Source: Fallopia convolvulus (taxonomy: Eukaryota; Streptophyta; Magnoliopsida; Caryophyllales; Polygonaceae). From it: DNA of 64,000 nucleotides. Location of the stretch: contig OZ024720.1 of the NCBI GenBank assembly GCA_964016875.1, positions 24,183,742 to 24,247,741 of the forward strand. Direction: 5' to 3'. Shown here in pieces: positions 13,652 through 24,959 of the stretch (the first letter of the stretch is position 1; each line of letters opens with the position of its first letter). A model generated the notes under the pieces. That model saw only the letters and a list, made by a program, of their open reading frames with translations. It ran no database searches and was not told the DNA's origin. The position numbers and the translations under genes were made by a program.

Positions 13652-14929
13652 TAGATCAACATGCACTTTAAAGGCAAAAGGAGAAAAAACAAGTGATCTT
13701 TAAAGAGATCTAGGCATAAGCGTAAAGAATGAGGATAGTATCAATCCAATAAGCATATTCTGCTTTACAAAATCAAGACGCATCGTATAAAAGCATAAAT
13801 TCGAACCTAGAAACCGAATGCTACATTTAGGAGTGACATTTACATGGACATTTGATCGAATACTTGGCGTGTAATGTTATCTCACAAGTCATTTTAATGG
13901 CAAAAGAAGAAAAACAAGTGAACTTTAAAGACATCTAGGAATAAGCATAAAGAATGAGGATAGTATAAAGCCCATATGTATATTCTGCACTAAAAAATAA
14001 AGACGTATCGGATAAAAGCATAAATTCGAACCTTGAAACCGAATGCCACATTTAGGAGTGACATTTACATGGAAATTCCATCGAACAGTTGGCATGCAAT
14101 GTTAGATCACATCAAGACGTATCGAATAAAGCATAAATTTGAACCTAGAAACCGAATGCCACATTTAGGAGTGACATTTACAAGGACATTTCATCGAACA
14201 CTTGGCGTGCAATGTTAGATCAACATGCACTTTAAAGGCAAAAGGAGAAAAAACAAGTGATCTTTAAAGAGATCTAGGCATAAGCATAAAAAATGAGGAT
14301 AGTATCAAACCAATAAGCACATTCTGCACTACCAAATCAAGACGTATCGAATAAAGCATAAATTCGAACCTAGAAACCGAATGCCACATTTAGGAGTGAC
14401 ATTTACATGTACATTCCATCGAACACTTGTCGTGCAGTGTTAGATCACAAGTCATTTTAAAGGCAAAACGAGAAAAAACAAGTGATCTTTGAAGATATCG
14501 AGGCATAAACACAAAGAATGAGGATAGTATCAAACCAATAAGCACATTCTGCACTACAAAATCCAGAAGTTTCGAATAAAAGTATGAATTCGAACCTTGA
14601 AACCGAAGTCCACATTTAGGAGTGACATTTACATTACATTTCATCGAACACTTGGCGTGCAATGCTAGATCACAAGTCATTTTAAAGGCAAAAGGAGAAA
14701 AAACAAGTGATCTATGAAGACATCTTGGCATAAACACAAAGAATGAGGATAGTATCAAGCCAATAAGCCCATTCTACACCACAAAATCTAGGCGTATCGA
14801 ACAAAAGCATGATTTCGAACCTAGAAACCGAATGCCACATTTAGGAGTGACATTTACATGGACATTTCATCGAACACTATGCGTGCAATGTTAGATCAAA
14901 AGTAATTTTAAAGGCAAAAGGAGAAAAAA
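13652..14929. repeat. Block duplication, copy 2 (partner 5700-6978)
   Basis: Offset from copy 1 is 7951-7952 bp. After the copy ends, the matching left-hand sequence resumes only near 16290 (agaatcgatc joint). The offset then becomes 9302, so copy 2 carries a 1350-bp excess, which is exactly six 225-bp monomers. Confidence 0.83.
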
Positions 14930-17344
14930 CAAGTGAACTTTGAAGACATGCAGGCATAAGCACAAAGACTGAGGGTAGTATCAAGCCAAGAAGCACATTC
15001 TGCACTACAAAATCAAGAAGTATCGAATAAAAGCATGAATTCGAACTTAGAAACCGAATACCACATTTAGGAGTTACATTTACATGGTCATTTCACCGAA
15101 CACTTGGCGTGCAATGTTAGATCACAAGTCATTTTAAAGGCAAAAGGACTAAAAACAAGTGATCTTTGAAGACATATGGGCATAAACCAAAGAATGAGGA
15201 TAATATTAAGCCAATAAGAACATTCTGCACTAAAAAATCAAGACGTATCGAATAAAAGCATGATTTCGAACCTAGAAACCGAATGCCACATTTAGGAGTG
15301 ACATTTACATGGATAATTCATCGAACACTTGGCGTGCAATGTTAAATCACAATTCATTTTAAAGGCAAAAGGAGAAAAAAAAGTGAACTTTAAAGATATC
15401 TAGGCATAAGAATCAAGAATGAGGATAGTATCAAGCCAATAAGCACATTCTGCACTACAAAATAAAGACCGATCGAATAAGAGCATAAATTCGAACCTAG
15501 AAACCGAATGCCACAATAAAAAGTGACATTTACAAGGACATATCATCGAACACTTGGCGTGCAATGTTGGATCACAAATAATTTTAAAGGCAAAAGGAGA
15601 AAAAACAAGTGATCTTTAAAGACATCTAGGCATAAGCATAAAGAATGAGGATAGTATCAAGCCAATAAACATATTCTGCACTACAAAAACATGACGTATC
15701 GAATAAAAGCATAATTCGAACCTAGAAATCGAATGCTACATTTAGGAGTGACATTTACATGGACATTTCATCGAACACTTGGCGTGCAATGTTAGCTTAC
15801 AAGTCATTCTAATGGTAAAAGAAGAAAAACAAGTGATCTTTAGAGACATCTAGGAATAAGCATAAAGAATGAGGATAGTATAAAGCCCATATGCATATTC
15901 TACACTACAAAATCAAGACGTATCGAATAAAAGAATGATTTCGAACCTAGAAACCGAATGCCACATTTAAGAGTGACATTGACATGGACATTTCGTCGAA
16001 CACTTGGCGTGCAATGTTAGATCAAAAGTAATTTTAAAGGCAAAAGGAGAAAAAACAAGTCAACTTTAAAGACCTCTAGGCATAAGCACAAAGATTGAGG
16101 GTAGTATCAAGCCAAGAAGCACATTCTGCACTACAAAATCAAGAAGTATCGAATAAAATCATGATTTCGAACCTAGAAATGAAATGCTACATTTAGGAGT
16201 TACATTTACATGGACATTTCATTGAACACTTGGCATGCAATGTTAGATAACAAGTCATTTTAAAGGCAAAAGGAGAAAAAAGAATCGATCTTTAAAGACA
16301 TCTAGGCATAAGCGTAAAGAATGAGGATAGTATCAAGCCCATAACTACATTCTGCAGTACAAAATCAAGAAGTATCGAATAAAAGTATGAATTCGATCCA
16401 AGAAACCGAATGCCACAGTTAGGAGTGACATTTACATGGACATTTCTTCGAACACTTGGCGTGCAATGTTAGACCAGAAGTCATTTAAAAGGAAAAAGGA
16501 GAAAAAACAAGTGATCTTTAAAAACATCTAGGAATAAGAACCAAGAATGGGCATAGTATCATGCAAATAAGCACATTCTGCACTACAAAATCAAGACCGA
16601 TCGAAAAAGAGCATAAATTCAAACATAGAAACCAAATGCTACAATTAGAAGTGACATTTACATGGACATTTCATCGAACACTCGGCGTGCAATGTTAGAT
16701 CACAAGTCATTTTAGAGGCAAAAGGAGAAAAAACAAGTGATCTTTGAAGACATCTAGGCATAAACACAAAGAAAAAGGATAGTATCACGCCAATAACCAC
16801 ATTCTGCACTACAAAATAAAGACATATCGAATAAAAGCATGAATTCGAACCTTGAAACCGAAAGCCACATTTAGGAGTGACATTTACATGGACATTTCAA
16901 CGAACACTAGGCGTGCAATGTTAGATCAAAAGTCATTTTAAAGGCGAAAGGAGAAAATACAAGTGAATTTTAAATACATCTTAGCATAAGCACAAAGAAT
17001 GAGGATAGTATCAAGTCAATAAGCACATTCTACACTACAAAATCAGGACCTATCGAATAATATCATAAATTCAAACCTAGAAACCGAATGCCACATTTAG
17101 GAGAGACATTTTCATGGACATTTCATCGAACATTTGGCGTGCAAAGTTATATCACAAGTCATTTTAAAGGCAAAAGGAGAAAAAACAAGTGATATTTGAA
17201 GACATCTGGGCATAAACCAAAGAATGAGGATAGTATCAAGCCAATAAGCACATTATGCACGATAAAATCAAGACGTATCGAATAAAAGCATGATTTTGAA
17301 CTTAGAAACGGAATGCCACATTTAGGAGTGATATTTACATGGAC

Positions 17345-18630
17345 ATTTCATCGAACACTTGACGTGCAATGTTAGATCAAAAGTCATTTTAAAGGCAAAA
17401 ACAGAGAAAACAAGTGAACTTTAAAGACATCTAGGCATAAGCACAAAGAATGAGGATAGTACTAAGCCAATAAGCACATTCTACACTACAAAATCAGAGT
17501 GTATCGAATAATAGCATAAATTCGGACCTAGAAATCGAATGCCACATTTAGGAGTGAGATTTACATGGATATTTCATCGAAGACTTGGCGTACAATGTCA
17601 GATCACTAGTCATTTTAAAGGTAAAAGGAAAAAAAAAGTGAACTTTAAAGACATCTAGGCATAAGAATCAAGAATGAGGATAGTATCAAGACGATAAGCA
17701 CATTCTGCATTACAAAATCAAGACCGATCGAATAAGAGTAGAAATTTGAACCTAGAAACCGAATGCCACATTTAGGAGTGACATTTACAAGGACATTTCA
17801 TCGAACACTGGGCGTACAATGTTAGATCACATGTAATTTTAGAGGCAAAATGAGAAAAAACAAGTGATCTTTAAAGACATCTAGGCATAAACACAAAGAA
17901 TAAGGATAGTATCAAGCCAATAACCACATTCTGCACTAAAAAATCAAGACGTATCGAATAAAAGCATGAATTGGAACCTAGAAACCAATTACCACATATA
18001 TGAGTGACATTTACATGGACATTTCATCAAACACTAGGCGTGCAATGTTAGATCAAAAGTCATTTTAAAGGCAAAAGGACAAAAAAACAAGTGATCTTTA
18101 AAGACATCTAGGCATAAACACAAAGAATAAGGATAGTATGAAGCCAATAACCACATTCTGCACTAAAAAATCAAGACGTATCGAATAAAAGCATGGATTG
18201 GAACCTCGAAACCGATTACCACATATAGGAGTGACATTTACATGGACATTTCATCAAACACTAGGCGTGCAATGTTAGATCAAAAGTCATTTTAAAGGCA
18301 AAAGGACAAAAATCAAGTGAACTTTAAAGACATCTGGGCATAAGCATAAAGACCAAGGGTAGTATCAAGCAAAGAAGCACATTCTGCACCACAAAATCAA
18401 GAAGTATCGAATAAAAGCATGAATTCGAACCTAGAAACAGAATGCCACATTTAGGAGTGACATTTACATGGAAATTTCATCGAACATTTGGCGTGAAAAG
18501 TTGGATCACAAGTCATTTTAAAGCTAAAAGGAGAAAAAACAAGTGATGTTTGAAGACATCTGGGTATAAGCAAAAGAATGAGGATAGTATCAAGCCAATA
18601 AGCACATTCTGCACTACAAAATCAAGACGT
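17345..18630. repeat. Block duplication, copy 2 (partner 8960-10245)
   Basis: This shares private variants with copy 1 (gcgtacaatgtcagatcactag, ggaacctagaaacc with attaccacatata, and gaccaagggtag). It lies in the last 1.7 kb of the left array. Beyond about 18630 the monomers resemble the more diverged ones of the right array. Confidence 0.83.
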
Positions 18631-19018
18631 ATCGAATAATAGCATAAATTCGAACCTAGAAACCGAATGCCAAATTTAGGAGTGATATTTAAAGCGACAC
18701 TTCATCGAACACTTGGCGTATAATGTTAGATCAAAAGTCATTTTAAAGGCAAAAAGAGAGAAAACAAGTGAACTTTAAAGACATCTAGGCATAAGCACAA
18801 AGAATGAGGATAGTACCCATCCAAAAAGCACATTCTACACTACAAAATCAGAACGTATCGAATAATAGCATAAATTCGAACCTAGAAATCGAATGCCACA
18901 TTTAGGAGTGACATTTACATTGATATTTCTTGGCGTGCAATGTTAGATCACTAGTCATTTTAAAGGTAAAAGGAGAAAAAAAAGTGAACTTTGAAGACAT
19001 GAGGATAGTATCAAGCCG

Positions 19019-19023
19019 ATAAG
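19019..19023. repeat. Left target site duplication of Element 1 (ataag)
   Basis: The bases ataag precede the LTR terminus tgacgag. After the other LTR the sequence is atatg, one mismatch from ataag, followed by satellite sequence in phase (cacattatgcac). This marks one insertion into a monomer at its ataag/cacatt position. Confidence 0.8.
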
Positions 19024-19945
19024 TGACGAGCACTTTTACGTCTCAATAAAAGTACTGCCAAAGAATTACTCCTAACTTCCTAGCCTTAGTAAGGTGGAAG
19101 CAAGGGTCGATCCCACAGAGACTCGGATTATTTGGATTTAAGTATTGTTACTAAACTAAGCGGGAGATTTTGTAATTATGAACTAAGAATCTAAGTAATT
19201 AAAACTAATTAAATCAAAGTAGGAAAAATAAGTTGAGATCAAATATGGAGAAAAGCGTCCAACTAGTTTCGTATCCATTCCATACATAAGTTTTGATCAT
19301 CGATTATCCTTATTTCAATTTCCCTTGACTAATCTATTGTAAATTTATGAATTCAAGCTTATTGTGGTTGTTAATATACACCGTCTTTACAAACCTTTTA
19401 ATCAATTAACCTAGAAAACCTTCTATGTCAAGTTGATCATGCAATTAAGTTCAAAGCATTCAATAGAAACAATAATCATGTATTCCACCGTCTATTCATG
19501 AAGTCTTGTGATTAAATTCTCCGCCTTTGATTAACCTTATTCCACCGTCTATAAGTTTAATCAAACGATTCATCCATGAATAATCAAATTCGTCCGTCTA
19601 TTTAATTATTCTAGTTGTAATTCAACGTAGAAGTAAAATAGGTGATCAATCTATTATAATCCTAAGTGAATTTAATCAATTAAGCACGGAGAGATTCAAT
19701 CTAGTCAAGGCAAACTAAAATAATTCCAATCTCACAAACAATCATGCATACAAATTCAACTAACTAGTTGGACATGAGAAAATTAGCTAGAAATTGTCAT
19801 TGAAGAAAAACAAAACTTACAAGAGTCAAATTGATCTTCAATTGCAAAACTAGGGTTTTGTCTCCCACAAATCTCCAAATTCTTCAAACTTAGAACACAA
19901 GTAAAAGATAGCATAAGATCCTCAAATAAAACTTTAAAGAAAGTA

Positions 19946-19951
19946 TTTATA
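19946..19951 (-). promoter_or_regulatory. Putative TATA box in the Element 1 3' LTR
   Basis: The complement reads agtataaatactttc, a good plant TATA context. The same sequence occurs in the other LTR at 52287-52292. Confidence 0.6.
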
Positions 19952-20032
19952 CTATGTCTAAAAATATCCAAAAGCAATCCTAGAGTCGGCCCACAAGATC
20001 TCCCGGGGCCCAAGTCCTTGCCGCGTCGACGC

Positions 20033-20150
20033 GCCAGAGCGCGGTTTGGATCTCCCCCAGAGCGCGGTCGCGCTCTCCCGGTTTTGACCGCGCTCTGGTC
20101 GTAGTAACTTTGCTCCTCTCGGTGCGGTTTTGGTTCCACTTCGTGGTTTG
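20033..20150. repeat. GC-rich palindromic cassette, Element 1 family (3' LTR)
   Basis: It contains agagcgcggt twice and the inverted form accgcgctct, followed by ggtcgtagtaactt and a short gcggttttgg. It is sharply more GC-rich than the surrounding LTR. Related cassettes occur at 34553-34716, 49640-49760 and 52373-52495. Confidence 0.85.
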
Positions 20151-20400
20151 GCCACTTCGCTTCTTGTCTTTGTAATATTGCCTCGGATGTTCTCTTCAAC
20201 GCTTCCTATGCATCCCGAGGTTCCGTCCCAAGCTTTCCATCTACCGTCTTCCACCATCCGACCTACAATTATGCACAAAGACGCGTAGATTCCGAACTAA
20301 ACGAAAATAAAACCTAAACTAAAACATACAAATCCTAGCTAAAAATGCATAAACCGAGAATAAAAACATGCTCTAAGACCTATACCTATATGCTCTATCA

Positions 20401-20417
20401 AATTCCCCCATGCTTGA
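20401..20417 (-). promoter_or_regulatory. Terminal polypurine tract of Element 1
   Basis: The complement reads aagcatgggggaatt directly before the LTR start TGATAGAG. It is preceded in element orientation by tgatgacaagcaagg, the same arrangement as gaggacaagcaag before the terminal tract of Elements 2 and 3. It would prime plus-strand DNA synthesis. Confidence 0.82.
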
Positions 20418-21744
20418 ACCTTGCTTGTCATCAAGCAAGACATAAATCCAAAACAGACCACAGAATTGCAATCATACATCCATCTCAAGTCAAACAAGCA
20501 TTTCAGATATAATCAAAACTCGACCAAGACTTCTCAGCATGCATTATAACAAGCAAAAAGTAAAGACCATTCATCCAATCTAGACCTCACCAAGGTAAAT
20601 GTGTTTGCACTCAAACTTTCAAGTGTTTAAGGGCGTATTTCACTCAAAAATCAACCATGAAAACTAGACTACCATAAGCTTGCATTAGCGTACTAAATCT
20701 CCACCGCTGGGGATCAAACACATAAACAAAAATCATGAGCTCTTTTTAAGGCTTGTAATGGGGCCACGGTAAAGAGAATTTTGGAAGGGATAACATTTGG
20801 CCTGTGGTGCTAAATTCGGGATAAAAAACTTAATCCTAACCCAAACTTCAACACTTTCTTTTCTTACTTCTCCCAAACTCTTTCTTTCTCAACTCCATTA
20901 ACACTTTCTAGCTCTTTGTTTCTTTCTTTTCTTTCTTTTGCCTTTTCTTCAACTCTCTCTTTGCTTCATGAAGACTACTAATAATTGTACTTCAATTTTT
21001 TTTTCTTTGCTTTTGCAATAGACTTTTCATCTTCATTTTTTTTTCACTTTACACACAAGAGTTTTATTTCCTCCTTTTCTTCCAACTCCCCCATACTTGT
21101 ACATAACTCACACAAAACAAGAACAAAACCTAAAGTCCTAAATCCCGGATGATGGGTCAAGCTTATTAGGCTATGGATCATTTTGTGGAGCTTAATAAAA
21201 ATAGGCTTCAGGCTCAAAAGAACAGGGGTGTCAAGAACATGGATCTTGTAAGGTAGGAAGGGAAATAATAGGCTTATAAGAAACATTGCCTCAATCATTT
21301 GAAAAAGAGTCATAACGCAAGTTCTAGAGCTAGATAATCATGGTGATACACTCAAGAAATGTAGAGAACAAATATATCATGTAAGGCCAAAAATATCTCA
21401 CAAGGCTAATTGTTGTCTAGAACTTCAAAATGAATCAAATACTTAAGCTAAATACATGCTCCATCCTATAATCAAGGTAATTAATCAATGATCATGCTTA
21501 TATCATATCAACTTCAGTATATCATGCAAATCATGGGTTAGAATTTATACTTAGCATTGATACACAAGAGGAAACAAACAATGGGGAAATAAGAATCTAA
21601 ATGCAATGTTTTTGTATTTTTTCAAATTTTCTGATTTTTTTTCATTTTTTCAAGATTTTTAATCAATGCAAGAAAAAAAATATAAACATGCAAATGCAAC
21701 TACATGATCTAACTAAAACCAAGCACTCATGACAAAATAAATAA
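20418..21744 (-). other. Element 1 3' non-coding region
   Basis: This AT-rich, T-run-containing stretch lies between the internal and terminal polypurine tracts. No coding signal is seen. Long pyrimidine runs around 20865-21060 (cttttcttacttctcc, tttctttcttttctttc) are purine runs in the element's sense strand, comparable to the aagaaagaaagaaa run in the 3' regions of Elements 2 and 3. Confidence 0.7.
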
Positions 21745-21762
21745 TCCCCTTCCCCCATGCTT
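21745..21762 (-). promoter_or_regulatory. Internal polypurine-tract-like site of Element 1
   Basis: The complement reads tttaagcatgggggaagggg, preceded by ggggacaaagtaatg. It duplicates the layout of the terminal tract (gacaag...aagcatggggg) about 1.34 kb before the LTR and 87 bp downstream of the ATHILA-type ORF's original stop. Confidence 0.65.
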
Positions 21763-21848
21763 AAACATTACTTTGTCCCCAAAGTAAGAGAAAACATAAG
21801 AGTAAAAGAAAACTGACCTCATCTCAAGAGCTTGTCAAACTCGGGAAT

Positions 21849-23400
21849 CTACTCCTCTGGCGGTGGTGGTGGTGGGTATCCCGGGTATGGATACTCAGGA
21901 CCTGGATATTCAGGATAAGGCTGATAGGCAAAAGGCTAATAACCCTGCTCAGGCGTGTATGTATCCATCCTCTGATGCAAATACCGGGTCTGCTCATCAA
22001 CATAATCAAAACGGCTCGTAGCATAACCCTGGAAATGCTTGAAATCATCCACCATGCCATCCATACGAGTGTGCAAGCCACTCACCTGTGTAGACAAGCC
22101 TCCCATCAACTCCACCAAATGGTTGTATTGGGTGGTAAACATGTTACCACCTTGGCCTTGTTGCTCAAACTCATTAACTGGAGGCACTTCAATGTGTTCA
22201 TCATCACCATCCTCCTCTTTATCCTCATCATCATCCTCAGCTGCAATATCTTCAGGAGCAGCTTCAAACTCCTCATCCTTATCCTCCTCATCAACATCCA
22301 TTGAAGCGCTAGCTTCCTCATCCTGAGCCCTTGATTTCCTTCTTCTCTTTGTCCCTCCAATCACTTCTGAAACCGGTAAATCACCATCTTGAGGATGAAT
22401 AAGCCATGTGTCAGCATTTTGCAGTCCAACTTCCAACTTCACCCTTCCTGGATTAGGCAACCTCATAGCAAAAGAGCTATTGCCAATCACCCAATAGTAC
22501 CGGTTGTTCTTCACATATAACACTTTCATTTTGTTGAAGAAAGACAAGTTCATGGGAAGGGCATCTATTCGACCCGCACAGTGCTCCAAATCAATTCCAA
22601 AGTGTTGGGCAAACCGGGTGATGATACCACCCACAGCGATCCGACCATTGCTTCTCCTAACCATGAGATCCATATTATGTATCATGGCAGCACCGATGTC
22701 AATATCTTGCTCCTCCAAAATACCTCTAAGGAGAAAGATATCTTTCCTAGGACAGTTATTCTCACCCTCTCCTCTGCCCGTGATAGAATGGGCAAAGAAC
22801 CTTTGAACAATTCGAATTATTGGATGAGTAATACCCGACGCCTTGGTTCTAGATGCCTGATACACATCGGTCCCTAAAATTTGGACCCACTGTTCATTGT
22901 TCATCCAAGTGGTCCTGGACTCCCACCTATCAAAATTCTTTTGGTACCTAGTAAATCTGAACAGCTTGTTGATATCGTTAAGAGTCATGCACCTCATCAC
23001 CCCTCCTAACTGAAAAATGCACCGCCCTTCATTAGCAAATCGCCCCTCTATGATATGAGCCTCTAATGTGCTCAAGAACTCCAACACTAGGCTACGTTAA
23101 ATTGGCAATCTCATGCTCAACACAGTCAAATTGTGATTAAACTCTAATTCCTCAATTCACTAGCCAAACACATCTCCTCCAACAAATCCCAATCAATATA
23201 TCTCGGAGCTTGGATTTCACGCTCCTTCAAGTGATCAAACCGGTCTAGATGCTTCATGTACCTGAATTGGAGACCAAAAGTCGCCGGTGTAATCTCGTTG
23301 CTTGATGAAGAAGCTCTAGGTGGAGCTCGGGACCTAGATGAAGAGGGTGCTACGGTCGGAGCTCTAGATGATGCCGTTCGGGTTGCCCTTTGAGGGCGAC
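21849..23400 (-). pseudogene. ATHILA-type ORF of Element 1, main (3') part, broken
   Basis: The reading frame lies downstream of integrase and is homologous to the ATHILA ORF-1 kind of protein; the aligned ORF in Element 2 is at 41254-43038. The longest open stretch is 21936-23087 (about 383 residues). It has the FQLGG, LFRFTRY and GGIITRFA segments of the domain, then an acidic region of mostly D and E (complement of about 22190-22320). The in-frame stop at 21936-21938 looks secondary: beyond it the frame stays open through a Pro/Tyr-rich tail to a stop at 21849-21851. Upstream, a TAA at 23097-23099 and a frameshift near 23150 break it. The frame then stays open to the insertion point of Element 3 at 23400 and continues at 33968-34015. 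There is no membrane segment or signal peptide, so it does not look like an envelope protein. Function unknown. Confidence 0.85.
23396..23400. repeat. Left target site duplication of Element 3 (gcgac)
   Basis: A perfect 5-bp match to 33968-33972 flanks the two LTR termini of Element 3. It lies inside the ATHILA-type ORF of Element 1. Confidence 0.95.
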
Positions 23401-23690
23401 TGATGTCTCTTTATTTAGTGGTGTTTTTATATATGATTTCCTTTGTAAATATGTTTCTTTTTCCCCTTTTCTTGTGTGTTTTGTTCCTTTTTAGCTTAGT
23501 TCCCGTATTTCTATGAGATTCGGAGACTATGCGCATTTTATGTGTTTTTGTAGGTGTTTTGGCATGGATCAAGGGTCGTTTTGAAGGTGAATCGGAACAT
23601 GGAGCAAGGCCCGAGCTTAAGAGGGAAAGAGAGGAGCAAGCCATAAAGAAGAACAAGAGAAAAGCCAACAAGAAGAAGGTGGAACGAGGT

Positions 23691-23800
23691 CCGGACCGAG
23701 CTGGAACCAACGCCGGGCCCGATGTTGAAGTTTTCGACCTCGGACCGACTTGCACAGTAAGTTGGGCCCGAGGTTGCTCCGTGTCGGTCCGAGTCGGTCA
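23691..23800. repeat. Palindromic GGGCCC cassette in the Element 3 5' LTR (upstream half)
   Basis: A run of ggaccga, cgggcccga, cggaccgac, tgggcccgag, gtcggtccgag and gtcggtca pieces lies just upstream of the TATA box. GGACCGAC and GTCGGTCC are complementary. Confidence 0.85.
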
Positions 23801-23856
23801 CTGACTGCTTGGGCTCCAAGGCACGAAATTGTAAACTACCACTTTTGCCCCTCATC

Positions 23857-23862
23857 TATAAA
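23857..23862 (+). promoter_or_regulatory. TATA box of the Element 3 5' LTR
   Basis: The context is ctcatctataaaggctc. It is conserved at 33018-33023, 35857-35862 and 45241-45246. It lies downstream of the GC-rich cassette and upstream of the second one, so the second cassette would be transcribed in R/U5. Confidence 0.75.
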
Positions 23863-24560
23863 GGCTCTCTTATCTTCTAATTTAAGGAGGTTCCCACACT
23901 TAGCAAGGAACCAACCCTCAAAAACTCTCAAGAGGATACTTGGAGAGCAAGGAGGAAGGAGAGGAGAAGGAGAAGAGAGAGAATCGGCCAAGGAGAGGGA
24001 GATTTGATAGGTTTGGTTGATAGATTAGCTTTGCCTTGTTTTGATTTTGTGGATTTGGAAACCTTTGATTGGAGATTGTGGATTGCTTTTGATTTGTGAA
24101 TGAAACTTGGCTTTGGTTTGAGATTGATGATGTTGATTGCTTTTCTTTTTGATTTATTTGCTTTCTTTGTTTGCCATATGGAGTAGATCTCCTTGATCTT
24201 GAGTTATGGGGGAAAACTCTAGCTAGGTTGGGCTAGAAACCCCAATTCCATAGCCTTGAGTGCTTGATCTAGGAACCCACTCTACATAGAGCTACAATTC
24301 CTTACAAAAGTAAGGAATCAAGGCTTGTGATTGGCAAAGTAGCGAAAGTGAACATTTGTCAATCTCAAGACCTTGCTTCGAAGGGGGATTTCCCCTAGGA
24401 TCGATGTGTAGAAGTGGTTGGAACGAGGGCGAAAGCACTCGATCCTATTGCGATCATCACTTATTGCTTGAATTGGGGTAGAAAAGCCTTAATCTACTAG
24501 ATAAGGAACCCAAAAGCCCAAGATCTACTTTCAATCTTTGAGTTCGACAAACCCAGCTAC

Positions 24561-24646
24561 CTCGGGCCCGACTTGCTCTACGTCGGTCTCGACTTCCCTC
24601 TTGTCGCCAACATCGGGCCTGACGTGACACTTGTGTCGGTCCCGAC
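24561..24646. repeat. Palindromic GGGCCC cassette in the Element 3 5' LTR (downstream half)
   Basis: Alternating cgggcccgac and gtcggtc pieces: ctcgggcccgac, cgtcggtctcgac, catcgggcctgac and gtcggtcccgac. From its position after the TATA box it should be at the 5' end of the genomic RNA. Confidence 0.85.
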
Positions 24647-24813
24647 TGTTCTCTTTGTTTTCCTTTGTCTTAATTTCTCCTTTCCAGCTTTCTAGTGTCT
24701 AGGCACCTCAATCGAGTAGATTTCCCGAGTGTTCGACACCCACAACGTGCTACAACGGGGTCGGGTTATAAATTGTATCTCTAGACCCTCGCATTCCCGA
24801 GCGATCAAAAGAT

Positions 24814-24831
24814 TGGCGCCGTTGCCGGGGA
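24814..24831 (+). promoter_or_regulatory. Element 3 primer-binding site, tRNA-Asp
   Basis: TGGCGCCGTTGCCGGGGA starts 6 bp after the LTR end. It is complementary to the 3' end of plant tRNA-Asp including CCA, the usual primer of Athila elements. Confidence 0.93.
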
Positions 24832-24858
24832 AGTCTAAGTGCATTGAGTGCCAATTTG

Positions 24859-24955
24859 GTGAGTTTCTTGTGTTTTGGTAGTGATTTGGGTGAGGGAATA
24901 GCCCAAACCCTTTGTTTGTTTTTGATTTGTTTTGGTTTGTGTCTTTGTTTCGTAG
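24859..24955 (+). other. Putative 97-nt leader intron of Element 3
   Basis: A strong donor (ccaatttg/gtgagt) and an acceptor after a T-rich run (tttgtttcgtag/gt) bracket 97 T-rich bases. The gag ATG follows 4 nt later at 24960. The same donor and acceptor are kept in Element 2 (36849-36945). Inference from splice-site patterns only. Confidence 0.5.
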
Positions 24956-24959
24956 GTGT

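Larger units (their letters stand above)
1..19023. repeat. Satellite DNA block 1 (about 225-bp monomer), left array
   Basis: This is a tandem array of one AT-rich monomer, recognised by the recurring anchor gaatgccacatttaggagtg. Anchor spacing is usually 224-226 bp (for example 10282, 10507, 10733 and 10958). Other conserved points are a gaggatagtat motif, an aaaaacaagtga run and ttggcgtgcaatgttag. Shortened units of 113, 161, 190 and 194 bp are interspersed and recur at the same joints, which gives a higher-order structure. Monomers differ in a few diagnostic places, for example gcatgaattcg (which contains an EcoRI site), gcataaattcg and gcatgatttcg. No mobile element interrupts the 19 kb. 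The block runs in from the window edge and ends at the target site of Element 1. I do not recognise it as a named satellite family. Confidence 0.97.
19024..20400 (-). repeat. Element 1 3' LTR (left)
   Basis: 1377 bp, matching 51364-52746 along its length with scattered substitutions and small indels. In element orientation a TATA box (tataaa, complement of 19946-19951) lies after the GC-rich cassette at 20033-20150. The stretch complementary to gtcgatcccacagag lies near the LTR end and contains TGTGGGATCGAC, which is also found near the 3' end of the solo LTR at 56634-58121. Confidence 0.96.
23401..24807 (+). repeat. Element 3 5' LTR
   Basis: 1407 bp, TGATGTCTC to GCGATCA. It matches the right LTR with a scatter of substitutions (for example tttatttagtgg against tttatttggtgg, and gcgcatttt against gcgagtttt). 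It ends gcattcccgagcgatca, where Element 2's LTRs end gcacaaccgagcgatca, so Elements 2 and 3 belong to separate subfamilies. Confidence 0.97.

Noticed and set aside
1..19023. CRISPR-like regular repeat array
   Set aside because: There are no short repeats with unique spacers; the whole 225-bp unit is repeated. The genome is a plant.
20865..21060. Pyrimidine-rich run as a microsatellite or promoter of a host gene
   Set aside because: It lies in the 3' non-coding part of Element 1 and corresponds to a purine-rich stretch of its sense strand. No gene follows.
24814..24831. tRNA gene fragment
   Set aside because: Only the 18 bases complementary to the tRNA-Asp 3' end occur, right after an LTR: a primer-binding site, not a gene.
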